Shown: positions 45,246-58,847 of the stretch, piece after piece
Numbering within the stretch: position 1 is the stretch's first letter
Layout of the letters: each line of letters begins with the position of its first letter
Assembly: GCA_017591395.1 (NCBI GenBank)
Contig: WEDG01001497.1
Location: forward strand, 186,001 to 250,000
Direction: 5' to 3'
Length of the DNA: 64,000 nucleotides
Source of the DNA: Schistocephalus solidus
Lineage: Eukaryota; Platyhelminthes; Cestoda; Diphyllobothriidea; Diphyllobothriidae
The notes under the pieces: model-generated
Told to the model about the DNA's origin: nothing
Database searches by the model: none
What the model saw: only the letters and a program-made list of their open reading frames with translations
Position numbers and translations under genes: made by a program

Positions 45246-45900
45246 GAAATTATATGAGACCAATCAGATCGCCGTTGCCAAAATCAAATCAGTGGCTTGC
45301 AAGTCACAAAAGCCTCCAAACACTTCCCAAAACTCAACCCCTTCCATACCCACGCTGCCAACAAACATTCCACGCGCGGATTGGCCTCATCTGTCCCCTC
45401 GTGAGCCAATGTAACAAAAACCCGAAAACGCCAATTTCTTATCCATCCATGCTTTTGTTGTCACTATTGCCCCAACTCCCCTCAGCTACCACGCTGACTA
45501 CCACCCCACCCACACCACCGGTGACCACATTCCTAGTGGTTCACAGCCATCGACCACTGTCACCACAATCCTCACTATTACAACGCTCACAATGTCGATG
45601 ACGCCCACACCTCCCACTCCCCTCACCAACACCGTCCTCATCACCAGCACATGAGAATCTATTCCAACCGGTTCTCATTATGATCGCACATAGGTCTCAC
45701 ACATTGTCCCAGCCGGTCAATGGCGAATCCATCACACTTTGACCGGTGGACCGGGGCCTGGGGCACAAATACGATCTGGGTCAGCGCCTCAACTACTCAC
45801 ACTGTCCTCGCGTGCTCAGGAACCACGTTGACTTATACGGTCACATGCAGCTCCAGAAAACCTGTGGTAAATCGCTGCAGACTGGACCTCAACATCTCAC
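45246..45900 (+). pseudogene. C-terminal zinc-finger part of deleted element
   Basis: YETNQIAVAKIKSVACKSQ (about 45252) is the segment that in this family precedes the zinc fingers. RCQQTFHARIGL near 45360 is the first finger, with its first cysteine lost (PYPRC). A Thr/Pro-rich linker follows. A last finger, YSHCPRVLRNHVDLYGHMQL, sits near 45795-45865 with one cysteine replaced by tyrosine. The direct joining of this part to the endonuclease N terminus is the clearest sign of internal deletion. The shifts and stops are consistent with decay after insertion. Confidence 0.7.
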
Positions 45901-45989
45901 AAATCCCGTAAACACGTGCGCCAGACATGACGATGCCTGGCTTTGCACACGGCAGGCTAGGGCTGGACACCCCTCACCTAAGTACTAGG

Positions 45990-46965
<976 letters not shown>

Positions 46966-46969
46966 AGAG

Positions 46970-49900
46970 CTTAACATTAGGTTCCTATTCACATCATAGG
47001 ATACCCAACCATTTGTTCTAGGGTTACAGTAAATATAAGACTGATTTATATCTAAATCGCATGTCCATATGCTTGTTGCTGAATTGGGGAAGCGGAGGAT
47101 CGGAACTCAAAAAAACTCGCCAATCACGCGTTTGTGAGCATTTTATGTCCTGTGGAACTCCAAGATGTGACCGGGTCCCACCCAAATCATCCGGTAGTTT
47201 AGATGTGGCACAGCAGATACTGTACCACACAGTCGCCATCGAACACGTGCTAGATGAGGATAGGGATCTCACATACGTGAGATAGGCCGCATAAGGAAAG
47301 TAGTCACTGTAATCCGATCCTCAAACTCTGCAGGCGGCTACCTTCTGAAACAAGGAATTTGGTGCAGCGCGATAGGTTCAGTCTCATCATTTGGATTATA
47401 ATGAGCCATACACTACCTTTTTGAGGAGGATGAATGCCACATCATCCTGAGTCACTATTTCGTTTGCCGTAAACCAATGGCCTTTCCGCGCCAGCCTACT
47501 GACTCTTCGTAGACTCAGCAAAAATCATTTGTACATGCTGTGAACTAATGTAGACATATTTTCAGCCATGCGCAACAGCAGCAAGACCTGTTGGAGGGAC
47601 GAACTAAAAACAAATATATGGGCGTAGGCACTGGCAGAAACATCAGATAAGGCCTGATCATTGTTCAGTGTTAAGTTGTTCGTGACGCTTTTCAACTAGA
47701 TGCATTATCTTTTAGCATAAAGAAACCAAACGGCTCGTCGGATTTTTATGCCTGCGTGACTATTGTCATTTGTTCCAGTATATAAGGCCACGAAATGCTC
47801 ATCCAATCTTGCAATACAGCAACTTGGTGAAAAGGCACGGAGACCATACTTAAACAGTCTAATTTAAAAAAAAAACAGTTCTTACTCAGGGCAATGCAAA
47901 TCATCATTCACAGAAATGTCCTAATATGCTGTGGTTCTCTAATGTAAATAAAATATTCTTTGCTAGAAATCTATACCATTGTTCACCTGGAGGAGCACTT
48001 CTTAACATGAGACCTTATCAAACTTACTGAGGTGATGATATTTAAGAAGCAAGTTAACACCTCTTTATGTGACAGCGGATTCGACCAAAAATTCTGATTA
48101 GATTGAAGCTATCGTGTTATGGAAGTTAGGTTTTTCAGCAAATAACCCAAAGAATTTACAGATAATATGGCTCTTTTGATGAATGATACATGGGTTTCAT
48201 GATGATTTGCGAATCTGGGAAATGTGGTCAGATGAGCTCTTCTTTCAATATCTTGTGGTGTTTTGCCATTGGGTAGAACAATCTAGCATTTACACACTTT
48301 CATGGTTCCAAATAGTTCCAGATGTCCTCGGATTATCCTCTGAGATCCTAACATGTTAGCAGAATATTAAAATTTGCCTATCGTCCAGGATGTCTGGCCA
48401 TATGGCGTGACAAATAGAAGATATGTTTTGTGACAAATTCTTCGAAACCAAGCCTCATAGAAAAACCGAAAAAATCGAATTGTTGAAAAAACTCAATGAA
48501 CCCCAAAAGAAGTGAAAAACGGGATTACTTCGGGAAAGCTACAATGAGTTTTCGTTAGAGGAACGTGCAGGATGGCACTACTCAGTATTAGCATGTGCAG
48601 TTCGTGATGGGTTAGCCCGTCTGCGTTTACACAAATAATTTTGAGAAGAGGATTAACAGCACGTGGTCTAATATCCCTTGCATGCAGTTACTGGTCTTCC
48701 TTCATGGGACAATTCACACAGTTTTAGTCGGGCAGGTTGATGACCGCAAGTTAGAGAACCCACCAAACCACGTCATTATCGTCTGCCAAGATACTTGCAG
48801 AATATTTGTTGTAAAATGCGATAAGCCAGAGAATTTCCTATAAAAACTTTTCAGAGGATCGAATTCCAGTTTTTGAACACTTATTCTATATAAGGCACGC
48901 TTTCTATTTGATATCCAGTCTTATGTCCATTAAATGAAACCTAAACGCAAACGGGAATCCCTTGGCTCTCTGTCAAATCAAAAATATCCATCAGTATCTG
49001 CAAGAGCTTGTCGAAAGTGGCTTAGATGCCAAATTCTCATTGAGCGTCAAAAATAACGCTGTTATCATAACCACATGCTCGTTGCGTCAGATACTTGTAG
49101 CCCTACTCAGGATAGGAGAACACGTCTGCCTAAGAAATTGATTACGACAGAACAGTAGCATGGCTATGTTGCAGCAATAATAATAATAACTATAATAATT
49201 TTAAACTATTCCATCTTAATGCAGATAATGCCGGTGAATTTGTTTTACTTTTTAGGTCAATCATTTTGAAAATCTAAGCCATTTTATTAGACCCGCGTGC
49301 CATTGCTGTGGAAACACACGGGGGAACTTAAGTTTTCCGACGGAGCTCCTTTGAAATTCTCTGCATCACCCTCAAGGAAGTGAAACCTTGAAAAGGCTAA
49401 CCAAACATTTAGATAGACATAAATTAAGCAAATAATTAGTTAAGCGACGTGGCAATGAAAAATCCACGCATCCCCCATCATAAGCATTACAGCCTTCTGC
49501 TCATCCCTTATTTTCCAATGACAATACTGGATTTTAAGGTAAAATAACATGTGGATGGACCGTGTCAAAGATATGTTCGGAAAAGCACAAACAAGGCATA
49601 TTTTACATAACAGCGATGCCGCTTTAGCTTAGATTCCTAACCGTCGATATAAAAAAATTCAGTTTCATTTCTTAAAACAAACTTACGCAACAGATGCATT
49701 TCTGGCACCACGTTGAAGTTAGAAAATGTATCCGGCCAAAACAGCACATCCACCAGACCATCAATCTTTCAGCTTATACAATTCAAGTGACTGCCCTTGA
49801 ATGTGAAAGCACTGGAATATATAAAATGTAAAAAATAAACAACTTGAACGTACTTACCAAAGCTAATGTTATGCATGGAACACAAATTAGGGGCAACTTC

Positions 49901-51535
49901 AAGAAACGCCATTGCACCTTTTTCCATTATTTCATGCAAACCACAAATGGAGATTTAGTGAGACCCGTTAATTAGTAAAGGGTTAACAGAAGCCCACAAA
50001 CAGTGGCAAGAAACTTCAGGTAAAACTGTTAAGAAACTTCGTTTAGAGCTTGTCAACGAAAACATAATGACATTCAGTATCCCTTTTGGGCGAAGTGGAC
50101 TTTTCGAACAGTGGATAAAAGGTCAGCTTGATTGATTCTATATCTTAACGTTTAACATTTTTAAACCTCACACCAAACTTTAGTGTTAAAAATGATTCTC
50201 CATTAAATGAGTAACTAAATTTTGTTCCAATAGAGGCGATTGCGTAACGGTTTGAGTGGTCATGTTTAATTAGAACCGAAAAATGACTTTTGTCGGGCAA
50301 AGTTTCATCTTATAGGAGAGGGATGCAATTCATAGTCAGCAGTTTCGCAGAATACATCCTGTGCTTGCCAAAAGACTGTAATATACGCCTAGGAAATTAA
50401 AACTAACTTAAGCGAACAGGTGTACCATATTATAAATCAGACTATATTTTGGTAAATTTATTCATTTAAACACCCGCCCAATTTCAAATAAAAAACACTT
50501 TAAAGCGTCCTTTTATGCCAATTTCCTTGCATTTTATTTTGTTGAGTGACCACAATGCGTGTTGTATCTCTGAGCAGTACCGAGCCTCAAACTAACAAAT
50601 GACCAGAAGATTTAAGTACAGGCAACTGAATTACCCCAGAACACAATCGGTTAATATTATTTTGAGGGCTATTTAATTGGAAAAGGATAGCCCAAAGCTT
50701 CTCAGTTGAAGCCATCACAAAATCTTAAACACATAGCACGTATAGTATTTAAAAGAGAATTTGGTGAGCATACGTAAGCTTTCAATAAATTCTCGTCAGG
50801 TCTTTAGATTTATAGCACTGTGTAACTAAGTCAAATATGCGGGTACTTATAGCAAATTGTACGTTTTTCAGGTTGGGACGAGGGGGGAAGTAAACAAAAT
50901 GGTGGTCCGTCTTGTGATCATCGGTAGAGGGATGGTGGCCACCGGGAAAGGTGATTAGATGCGGCGGCTGAATAGGTGGCTTTCGGCCACGGTACTTACG
51001 GCATCTGTATAATGTTCTTTTGGGCTCACAGGACCAGTTTACATAAACTGTTCGCAGCCACTCCTGTGATAGCCAGCAAGCACAGTTTAAGGAATTTTGT
51101 ATAGTTTGAATAGAATTGTTTAAACTGACAGATTTGAGTATGCTAAGATCTCAAATCTACATTAACGTAATCAGTTGAAAATAGATCAATAAGAAAATCA
51201 GATGGCATATCGTGTCCGGTTGCGTCGTATTTTATACATAACGCAGATCAAAGTCAAGTGTGAGTCATCGCATTTTGATTAAGTGAGGTTTGCCTACGGC
51301 AACTTTTAAAATGAAATTTAATTTGAACTCCTCACTACTCCTGTTAAATCTTGTTAGTGCAGCATGGTTTAACATACATTTTTTCAACGAAAAGATTGAC
51401 GTGAATCGTGCGAAAACTTTGCTTATTGTCTACAAAATCTAAAACCATGAGACATACCGTAGTAACAAAACCTAAAACATAAGTGAAAATAATGCAGTCT
51501 ATTGAAGAGTGTTCTCCAGATTATACACAAAAATG
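46970..51535. other. gene-less AT-rich stretch
   Basis: More than 4.5 kb with no open frame beyond about 80 codons and no repeat matched elsewhere in the window. It could be intronic or intergenic. No splice-bounded exon could be recognised. Confidence 0.45.
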
Positions 51536-51539
51536 ACTG

Positions 51540-52290
51540 TGCTACCTGACAGTTCAACCGTCGATTTTGACGAGGTCCACCGTATGCTCCACACCAAGTG
51601 GTGCAGGGACGGTGACTTGCGCGTGAAATAGTTTTAAAGTGATAGTAGCCTTGCGCTGCAGCTACCACATCTCTCCTCCTCCCCCACCTGAGCCCGGTGT
51701 CACGACAGAGTCAAGAAGACCGGAGATGGGAGAGGGTGCAGGTGACTGGCGCGGCTGGAGCTGCCCCTCGGCGTACCATTACACCTGGCTCGGATCCCAC
51801 GGAGTGGGAGTGCCATAAAAGCCATATTAAGAAGGAGCCATTGCAACCTGACTCTTAGTCCGCCAGTCAGCCACTCCCCACAAAACACACATTGGGTTGA
51901 CAACGCGGTCCAAGTTATCCCGTCAGTTGGCAACCTTCCAAGCCCCGGCTTTTAGCGCACCGTGATAGTTTCAAGCACGTCAGATTGTTTATAGTAAAGA
52001 AAATGCGCTGAGCTGCCGTCCTCACTATCTCCCCCACCTCCACAATCAGAGCACCATCCGAGCCAGTCAGTTGTCTGATGTAGGAGTGGGCGCATTGGCT
52101 GACGGGTTGGCGTACCCGTCTTCGCGCGCCACATAAAGACCTGGTAACCATAACGCACACACCAGAATTAACTTACTCCGAGGATATGGAGGAGCCATTG
52201 CCGTCTGACTCCCCCACCACTGGTCCGCCACTCGACAATCACAACACATAAACTGGGCCTACGACGTGGTCTGGTGTAACAAAATAGTAT
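51540..52290 (-). repeat. 3'UTR of endonuclease/RT element (minus)
   Basis: Read on the minus strand, the UTR follows the endonuclease frame directly. Words GGAGTGGCTGACTGGCGG, AGTCAGGTTGCAATGGCTCC, CTCCGGTCTTCTTGACTCTG, AAGGCTACTATCACTTT and GGTGGACCTCGTC are shared with the other four copies. The frames of 60-81 codons on this strand recur in every copy only because the UTR recurs, and they show no protein-like features. Confidence 0.78.
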
Positions 52291-52323
52291 TTAACTTACC
52301 TTGGGGCCTTCATCGGGTTTCAG

Positions 52324-53112
52324 TCAGAGCCTCATCTGGGAGATGACGAGGCGGTGATCTGTCCAACAATCGGCATCGCGGATCGTCTTGGTTACCAGCA
52401 CGTCCTGTCGATCTCGCCTCCGGACGAGAACATAGTCCAGCAGATGCCAGCGCCGCGACCGAGGGTGCATCCACGGGGCCTTCTCCCGCGTCGGAAGGCG
52501 GAAGAAGGTGTTGGTCAGCAGGAGACGGTGTTCCGAAAAAGTTCGCAGAAGAAGTAGGCCATTAACGTTACAGCTAACCAGACCGTGGGGACCCAGCACT
52601 CCCTGCCAGGCAGTTTGGTCCGTCCAAACTTGGACATTGAAGTCACCAAGGACAATTAACTTGTCCTCTTTCGGCACAGTGGCCAGCAGTGCGTGCATGT
52701 CCTCGTAGAATTTGTCCTTCGCCGCATCAGAGCTCGTCAATGGGGGAGCGTAGGCGCTGATGATGGTGGCCAACTGGTCTCCCCGAAAGGGAAGGTGGAG
52801 ACTCATCAGGCGATCATTGATACCCTGCGGCAGACAGGGCAGACGTCCTACGATGTATTGCCGGATGGCAAAGGCAACACCAGCGTCGCGTCGCTCTACC
52901 TTTGGCCGGCCGCTCTAGAAGAAGGTGTTGCCGGCACCAACCTCCTCCAACTGACCCTGCTCAGAGAATCGGGTCTCACCGAGAGCAGCAATGTCCACCT
53001 TGTAACCCGCCAGTTCCCGAGTAACTAGCTTCATCCTTCGTTCCAGCCGGTTGCTCCTAGGATTGTCTAAAAGGGAACGAACATTCCAGGCTGCTAGCGT
53101 GAGTGGAATCAC
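52324..53112 (-). pseudogene. AP-endonuclease domain of endonuclease/RT element, one nonsense codon
   Basis: This is the best-preserved coding sequence in the window: one frame of about 263 codons, broken only by a TAG at 52915-52917 where relatives have a TGG tryptophan (TFFW). Endonuclease/exonuclease/phosphatase motifs are all present in order: LAAWNVRSL (Asn), GETRFSE (Glu), ISAYAPP (Tyr), LGDFNV (Asp/Asn, about 52632-52646 on the plus strand), [10 protein letters not shown] and TDHRLVIS (Asp-His) just before the TGA at 52324. In intact relatives this domain nicks target DNA to prime reverse transcription. No ATG lies near the start; the frame opens upstream of a GTG. After PQGKLN-like codons the sequence passes into the 3'UTR. 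Reverse transcriptase and zinc fingers are deleted. Confidence 0.85.
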
Positions 53113-53715
53113 CCGAGCAGCCTGGAGGGTATGGCGAGGGGGATGGGGACGGGGGAAATGGTTGTTGGTTTGAGTTTTATGACCGCGTATTTTGCGATCT
53201 GCGAGCCGCGGCCGGCTGCAGAAGACGTGATACCCAGCATTTGTTTAGGGCACATTTTTTAGCACCTTCCTCCGCGAGGAGGCAAGCAGTGCTGTCGCTA
53301 AATAGGGCTGCTCGGACATCCCAGAAGGCTGCCGAACTCCACTATGGGTCACAGTTTTGTTTTAGGGGAAGAACGACCCACGTTAGCCTGGGCCGCCTAC
53401 GGGATTGCTGTCGCCCCCCACCCTAAGACTTTTTGAGAGGGGGAAGTTCGGGAGTCAGACATACTGGGTGTGGAGGCACACAAAACACCGGAGACCCTCA
53501 CCTGGTTAAGCCCGCCGGTCGTGAAGGTTGTCCAGGGTGCGGTCGCTGAGAAGACCCCAACTTCGAGGAGCCACAGGTGAGATTTGGGTACTAGTTAGAG
53601 GTCGCCACAAAAGCATTCAACACATTTACGAGACAAATGGAGTGACCAAATGCTATCTGTGTGGTGCTCTCCCTAACAAGTACCCCTACACTCCACTGTG
53701 CTACCTACGGAGTTA
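53113..53715 (-). other. 5'UTR of endonuclease/RT element (minus)
   Basis: The complement of this stretch precedes the endonuclease frame and aligns with 44320-44885 and 24545-24955. Shared words include GACCGGCGGGCTTAACCAGG, GTGTTTTGTGTGCCTCCACA and GTGACCCATAGTGGAGTTCG. It is GC-rich compared with its surroundings, and the similarity stops near 53715, where AT-rich sequence begins. Confidence 0.68.
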
Positions 53716-53805
53716 ATTAATGCATATACGGTTTTCTGACTAGATTAACACGAGCAATAGAAAACGTTCATGGATTGGCTGAAAAAAATAAGTCAAATTA
53801 AGAGC

Positions 53806-53832
53806 CTAAAGTAAAGTAAAGTAAAGTAAAGC
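53806..53832. repeat. (TAAAG)n short tandem repeat
   Basis: Five consecutive copies of TAAAG, about 90 bp outside the 5' end of the minus-strand retroelement. Confidence 0.95.
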
Positions 53833-53834
53833 AT

Positions 53835-55305
53835 AAGACATTGAAATGTATTTGGAAGGTTTTGTCATTGAAGTAAAAACATCAACTTGCTTTCCGGCAA
53901 AGGAAGGTAAAAGAAGATCTACGCTTTACTAGAAATGAAAAGAGCAGAGCCATTTCCTTGATGGTAAGTTTACACATCAGGCTGAAAGTATTCGAGTGAA
54001 CCTTCATAGTCGTTGTCCAAATTCCTTAGGGATAATAGACTTCAAAAACCGAATCATCCAACGCCTCATTATAATCTTAAATTATTAAAAGAGCAGGAGG
54101 TTAAAATATTCATCTTCGGTGGTTCAAACAGTCCATCAAGAGCAATAAATTATAATCTCAATGAAAAATCTAAATGCGCGCAAATTAGTTTGTAATCTTG
54201 GCAAACTTTCACAACACTCCTTCTTTCGAACCTTGACCGTGTCAGGACAATGTCAAGATAACTGGATTAGGAAGGGGACGTAGGTGACTTTCGTGGTGGG
54301 AACCAGCACATAGGCGTGCCACCACGACTCCATGTATGACATTTGTTATAAGTGCACATCCTCAATAAAACCTACTGCGTCCTGATATAAAACCTATCTT
54401 GGTGCAGCGCAGTTACCTGCTGACCCATTTAGCGGGACAAAATATACCTATATGCATGCATAAACATATGTCTGAATTGTGCGTCAATTTAAAACGAAAA
54501 TTTAGCGAATCGGAAACTGGCTGAAATGATTTGACAAGAGCCTTTGAGTTAAGAAGAAAGAATGAGGACACAAAGTAAAATACTGAAAGCAATAATGCGT
54601 TACTGAAAAAATACAAATTTTCACATAAGACTGAAAAAAATCGAATGTTCGAATACTCGTTTCAAGTGAATAAACTTAATTGTTAGACTTAAAATGTATA
54701 TTTTTGGATAATTTTCAGATAGCAGATCTTTAACAAATTAGTATAATGCGGTATGACCTCTAGTCCACTGTCCAATATTTGATTATATATTTCAAAACGG
54801 TATCATGAGATTTCAGTGCACTTTTGCGAATTTGCACTGTTGGAGATGCGGATTGTCATGGTGCAGTGGATTTCGCTGACCAGTGACCCACAACTTGCAT
54901 ATCGTTACCAGACAGTCAGAAATATACACTTTGCTTCGTACCATTGCCGAATACTGTCAGATGGTAAAGTTTCCTAAATTTTCTAAATCCTTGGAATATC
55001 TGGGCGAAATTTGTTGTTTTAATTATTCCTAATCGTTTGCCCAAAATTCAAAATTCTTTGAATTGACTTTCATAACAGAGGCCTGAGATGAATATGTTAG
55101 TGATCTGTGGAAAAAGTTCCTGATGAATAATAATGTTGAAAACGTGCTTTAGGAAGGACATTTTGCCCCCTCCACTTTCAGTAAAGGAAAGTTGAGGAAG
55201 TATCAGATGTCGCCAGATTAAACCTCCCCGACATACAGCTAACAACAAAACTAACTATTCTCATTTTATTTTAAACATTTTAATCCTTTGAAGCATTTGT
55301 TTTGG
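53835..55305. other. gene-less AT-rich stretch
   Basis: No gene or repeat recognised up to the long inverted repeat. Confidence 0.4.
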
Positions 55306-55309
55306 GGTA

Positions 55310-56205
55310 TAAATTTAAAACAGGCGTATCCAGCAAGATTTATTGCTACCAAAAAATTTCATGACGGCTTATCAACTGCAACCCGTCTTTGCACAACACA
55401 GATAACGAATGAAAGTGGACAGTAGTTTGAATTTACAGAAAATCAATACATAAAAGTAAGGGTCAGAGGACAACGTAAAGAATAATCAGGTCAACGTGTG
55501 AGCTTGAAATTTCAGAGGAATAAAAAATGTGGGGGAGTAGCTAAGACAACTACAGCCATGAAACATCTAGGGGTGAAAATCACCAGGGCAATTTTAAAGT
55601 GACCACGTGGTTTAGTTGCTTGCAGTGGTTGGGTTTCTTCCTACATATATACGCCACTTGCACGTAGCGCAAAGTCCGAGTTGTTCGTGCCCGAACATGT
55701 ACACGGAAAGCTGTTTAGTGGTCAACAGAGTGACTAATTTTTAATATATTTTAAGTAATCGAAGAAATATCTTAAAATCTATTAGACAGCGGGCACTCAG
55801 TAGACCTCAAAACAGCTTGCCGTGTACTTGTTTAGGTATGAACAACTCGGACTTACACTGCAAAGCGACGTATATGTAGGAAAAAAAATAACTCCTATAG
55901 CTAACTAGACCACTGATCACTTTACAATCGCCCCGGGGATTTTCACCCCTAGATGTTTCATGGCTATGTCTTAACTACCTCCCCATTTTTCTTTCCTCTG
56001 AAGTTTCAAGCTAACTCGTTGACCTGATTATTCTTTACGTTGTCCTCTGAGCCTTACTTTAATGTATTGATTTTCAAAAAATTCAAACTGCTGTCCACTT
56101 TCATTCGTTATCTGTGTTATGCAACAACGGGTTGCAGTTGATAAGCCGTCATGAAATTTGTTGGTACCAATAAATCCTGCTGGATACGCCTGTTTTAATT
56201 TCATT
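55310..56205. repeat. long inverted repeat (foldback), about 440-bp arms
   Basis: The left arm runs from TTAAAACAGGCGTATCCAGC (55315) to TAATATATTTTAAG (about 55755). The right arm is its complement, from CTTAAAATCTATTA (about 55772) to GCTGGATACGCCTGTTTTAA (about 56198). By eye the arms agree at roughly nine positions in ten, with small indels. The loop is only about 16 bases. Such a structure fits a foldback or hairpin-type non-autonomous transposon, or a hairpin-RNA locus. No open frame or clear target-site duplication was found at the ends. Confidence 0.9.
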
Positions 56206-56209
56206 TTCG

Positions 56210-57060
56210 TCCAGCTTCATTAACTGTTGTCTCGTTCTAACATAATGATTAAACTTCAAACTGGTCATATTAACGTAAAATATTACTCCAGTGGCCACTT
56301 TTAAACCCATTTAATAATTATCGAACTGTTTGCTCGCATTTTTAAACTAATCGCGTAATGATAAAAAATTTAAAAATTAATTTTCGCACACCTGGAAATT
56401 GAAGGTGTGCCAAATAAAATGATTGTCTTGTTGCACTTAGCCTGCACCTGGGGCATATAATTATGCATATTTACAAATCAGCATTTTGAGAATTGAAAAA
56501 TCTGCTTTTCTGAAAATAACATCCTAATTGACATTTTGCTTAGCCTCACACATGCAAATCTATGCTCAAGTCTTGAGTTGATGACAGTTGTTTTGAAAAA
56601 AAACTTTCTCGTTTACATTAACACGCTCTTCTAGAAACATACGCAGTAGTGCGCAGAGGTTGCTGGGAACAGTTTTAACATAAGGCGTTGCTCAACTGAA
56701 ATTGAACGCTGATAATTGACCTAAATTGCAAAACTTTCCTCTTAAGAATCAATTTTAACCATAAAGTATATGAGAATAAAACATTTTCCGTAACGCTTTA
56801 AGGTATTTATTAAAACGTGGAAGGTTCGAGATAGATTGAGTTGATCATCTGGGATATCTTCATCACACTTCTTGGGTTACTTCCCAAACATGTCTGCTAA
56901 AAACTATGCAGTCTACCGAAACAACTTTGGCCAAAATGGACAAACAAACGATTGGCCAACTTCCGCTGATAAGTGGACCAGTTGCCTTCCTCGGATCTGT
57001 CGGCATTCGCCGATACAAGCGAAAATACAAGTTCCAGAAAGAAATTTAGAAGATGTAGAT
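56210..57060. other. gene-less stretch
   Basis: AT-rich sequence with nothing recognised. Confidence 0.4.
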
Positions 57061-57069
57061 GCAATCGAT

Positions 57070-57145
57070 TGGGAGTGAACTTTATTTGCCTGACGTTTTC
57101 AATTCACACTCAAGCTCCTCCTCGGAGACAGCATCAGATGTCTTT
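57070..57145 (-). repeat. Penelope-type 3'-end signature (minus)
   Basis: The minus strand reads CATCTGATGCTGTCTCCGAG, GAGTGTGAATTGAAAACGTC, then AGGCAAATAAAGTTCACTCC, the same layout as at 18.45 and 42.5 kb. No Penelope coding sequence is attached. Confidence 0.5.
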
Positions 57146-57149
57146 GTTT

Positions 57150-57215
57150 CCGCTGCCAAGGACGGTGGGTTCTAGGATGAATCCGAAACATCAGGAATAA
57201 GTTCATGTCCCAGTG
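57150..57215 (+). repeat. Penelope-type 3'-end signature (plus), partial
   Basis: GGATGAATCCGAAACATCAG followed by GAATAAGTTCATGTCCCAG matches the right half of the signature. It lies back-to-back with the minus-strand one at 57070-57145. The CTGATGA half is degraded (CTAGGATGA). Confidence 0.4.
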
Positions 57216-57219
57216 ATCG

Positions 57220-58845
57220 CGTCTATTTCTTCTCAAATTACCGTTTTCAGAGGGGTAAACTAACATCGTCAGACAATGGCGCATAAATGAATGTCAAAGA
57301 AACTAATTAGACTAAGCTGAATGCCACAGGCTAAATTGCATGTTGAGTAAAATAAGACTCGTAACAGGTGCAGCAGTTGCAAGGCAGAAAAATACAGGTA
57401 GTTGCACGTTAACGTCTGTGCACACTCCACTGTCTCGTTCCTCGGAAATAAATAGCCCCATTTCGCCCATATACTCTAGACCAGTAATCTTCCACAACCA
57501 TTCTGACGATGCTCTGGGCAATATGGTTTTTTGCAAACAGTCCACTTTGAAATTAATCTTTTCGTAAAAAATGGGTTATTCAGCCATTATGACACAAAGA
57601 AACCTTGTGTTTCCAAATGCGTTCATTTAACGGGACCTGCTCTTTCATGCCCGCGGGATGAGCATGCCCGGTAACACGATCCGAGAGGGTACTTCCAGCC
57701 CAGTTAAGATTTCTAATTGTGACCGACAAAACAATGATGCTTTTAGGTTGAATTATAGATAATGACAGAACGTGCGTTTGGATTTAGATCCCAAAAACCA
57801 TGGTTTCGGTAAGACTGGCGGATGAAAGGTACTAGTCCAGAACTGGCCCTCTGCCTGGTGACTGCAACTACGGCGACAATGCCTAAACATTTTGAATTAA
57901 AGTCAAAGCTCCACCCAGAAGGCCAATACGGATAATCACTAAGATGCCCCGTTTAATTTCTCATCCGCCACCCTTATCATCTCGATAAAGGCCAGGCATT
58001 TAAACTAATAAACAACCCTTTCTTAACTTCAACATTTGGTATTTTCAACTCGAAAAATCGGGAACTTTAAACCGTTTCAGACAAATCGTTCCTATTTCGG
58101 TGACAGCATACTAACTGTGGTTAAAATTTGACTGACAGTCTCATCAGCATTTGGTCCAACTATACGCAGTTTCGACAAGAATTAAATATTAAAATACCGA
58201 GGTTTAATCCTAAGACCTATGTGCTTATGGGCCGGAGGACTCAACAATAAATATATAATTACTGCTTGGTAATGAGTGTACTCAGTAGTATTAATAGAAC
58301 GTTGTATTGATCTCACGTTTGAAAGTAACCTTTCGTACCGTGCAGTATTTCTTCCATGCATCATTTGAGCACATCTAAAAGACACAACTTTTGCCACTTT
58401 CCCGCGGTGTTCAGAAAATCATAGAGATCACTAATAACACTGCTACTTGCACAGGCAGTTTGGCTTAACCTCAACGCCTAATAAGTACAAAATGTTGTGG
58501 CACAAGCCCGATCATTTGGTTGCATCCACATCGGCAAAACGGTGGGGGAATGAGTCACTGAGAAACAATGTGCCGTTTGCCTGCCTGTCCTGTCACCTCC
58601 AGGTCACCTCATTAGCCACCCTCTTTTTAGAAAAGGGGCACAACGCGTTTATTAATTGACCAAGGCAGAGTAAATAACTTTGCTCGACTGTCCCATGGGA
58701 TGCTGCACAGTGGCTCTGAAGCACGCTGACTAAAAAAAGTTGCAGTAAAATAGACTATCTGTGAGCTGAAACTGTATATAAGTTCTGTATTGAAGATTGT
58801 GGCTGAACCACATAAAGGAAAGCAGAACAATAGAAACAGCCTTAT
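57220..58845. other. gene-less stretch
   Basis: No gene recognised. Frames of 70-77 codons (57312-57567, 58182-58397, 58447-58659) have no known motif. Confidence 0.4.
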
Positions 58846-58847
58846 TT

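Noticed and set aside
51423..52249. Conserved 60-81-codon minus-strand frames seen also at 12.2 and 33.8-34.3 kb
   Set aside because: They recur because the retroelement 3'UTR recurs. Frames shift between copies and no domain is visible.
52290..52312. Strong splice-donor-like CCAAGGTAAGTTAA on the minus strand just after the endonuclease frame
   Set aside because: In this retroelement family the same bases encode the Gln-Gly-Lys-Leu-Asn segment after the nuclease, so the match to a donor site is explained by coding sequence.
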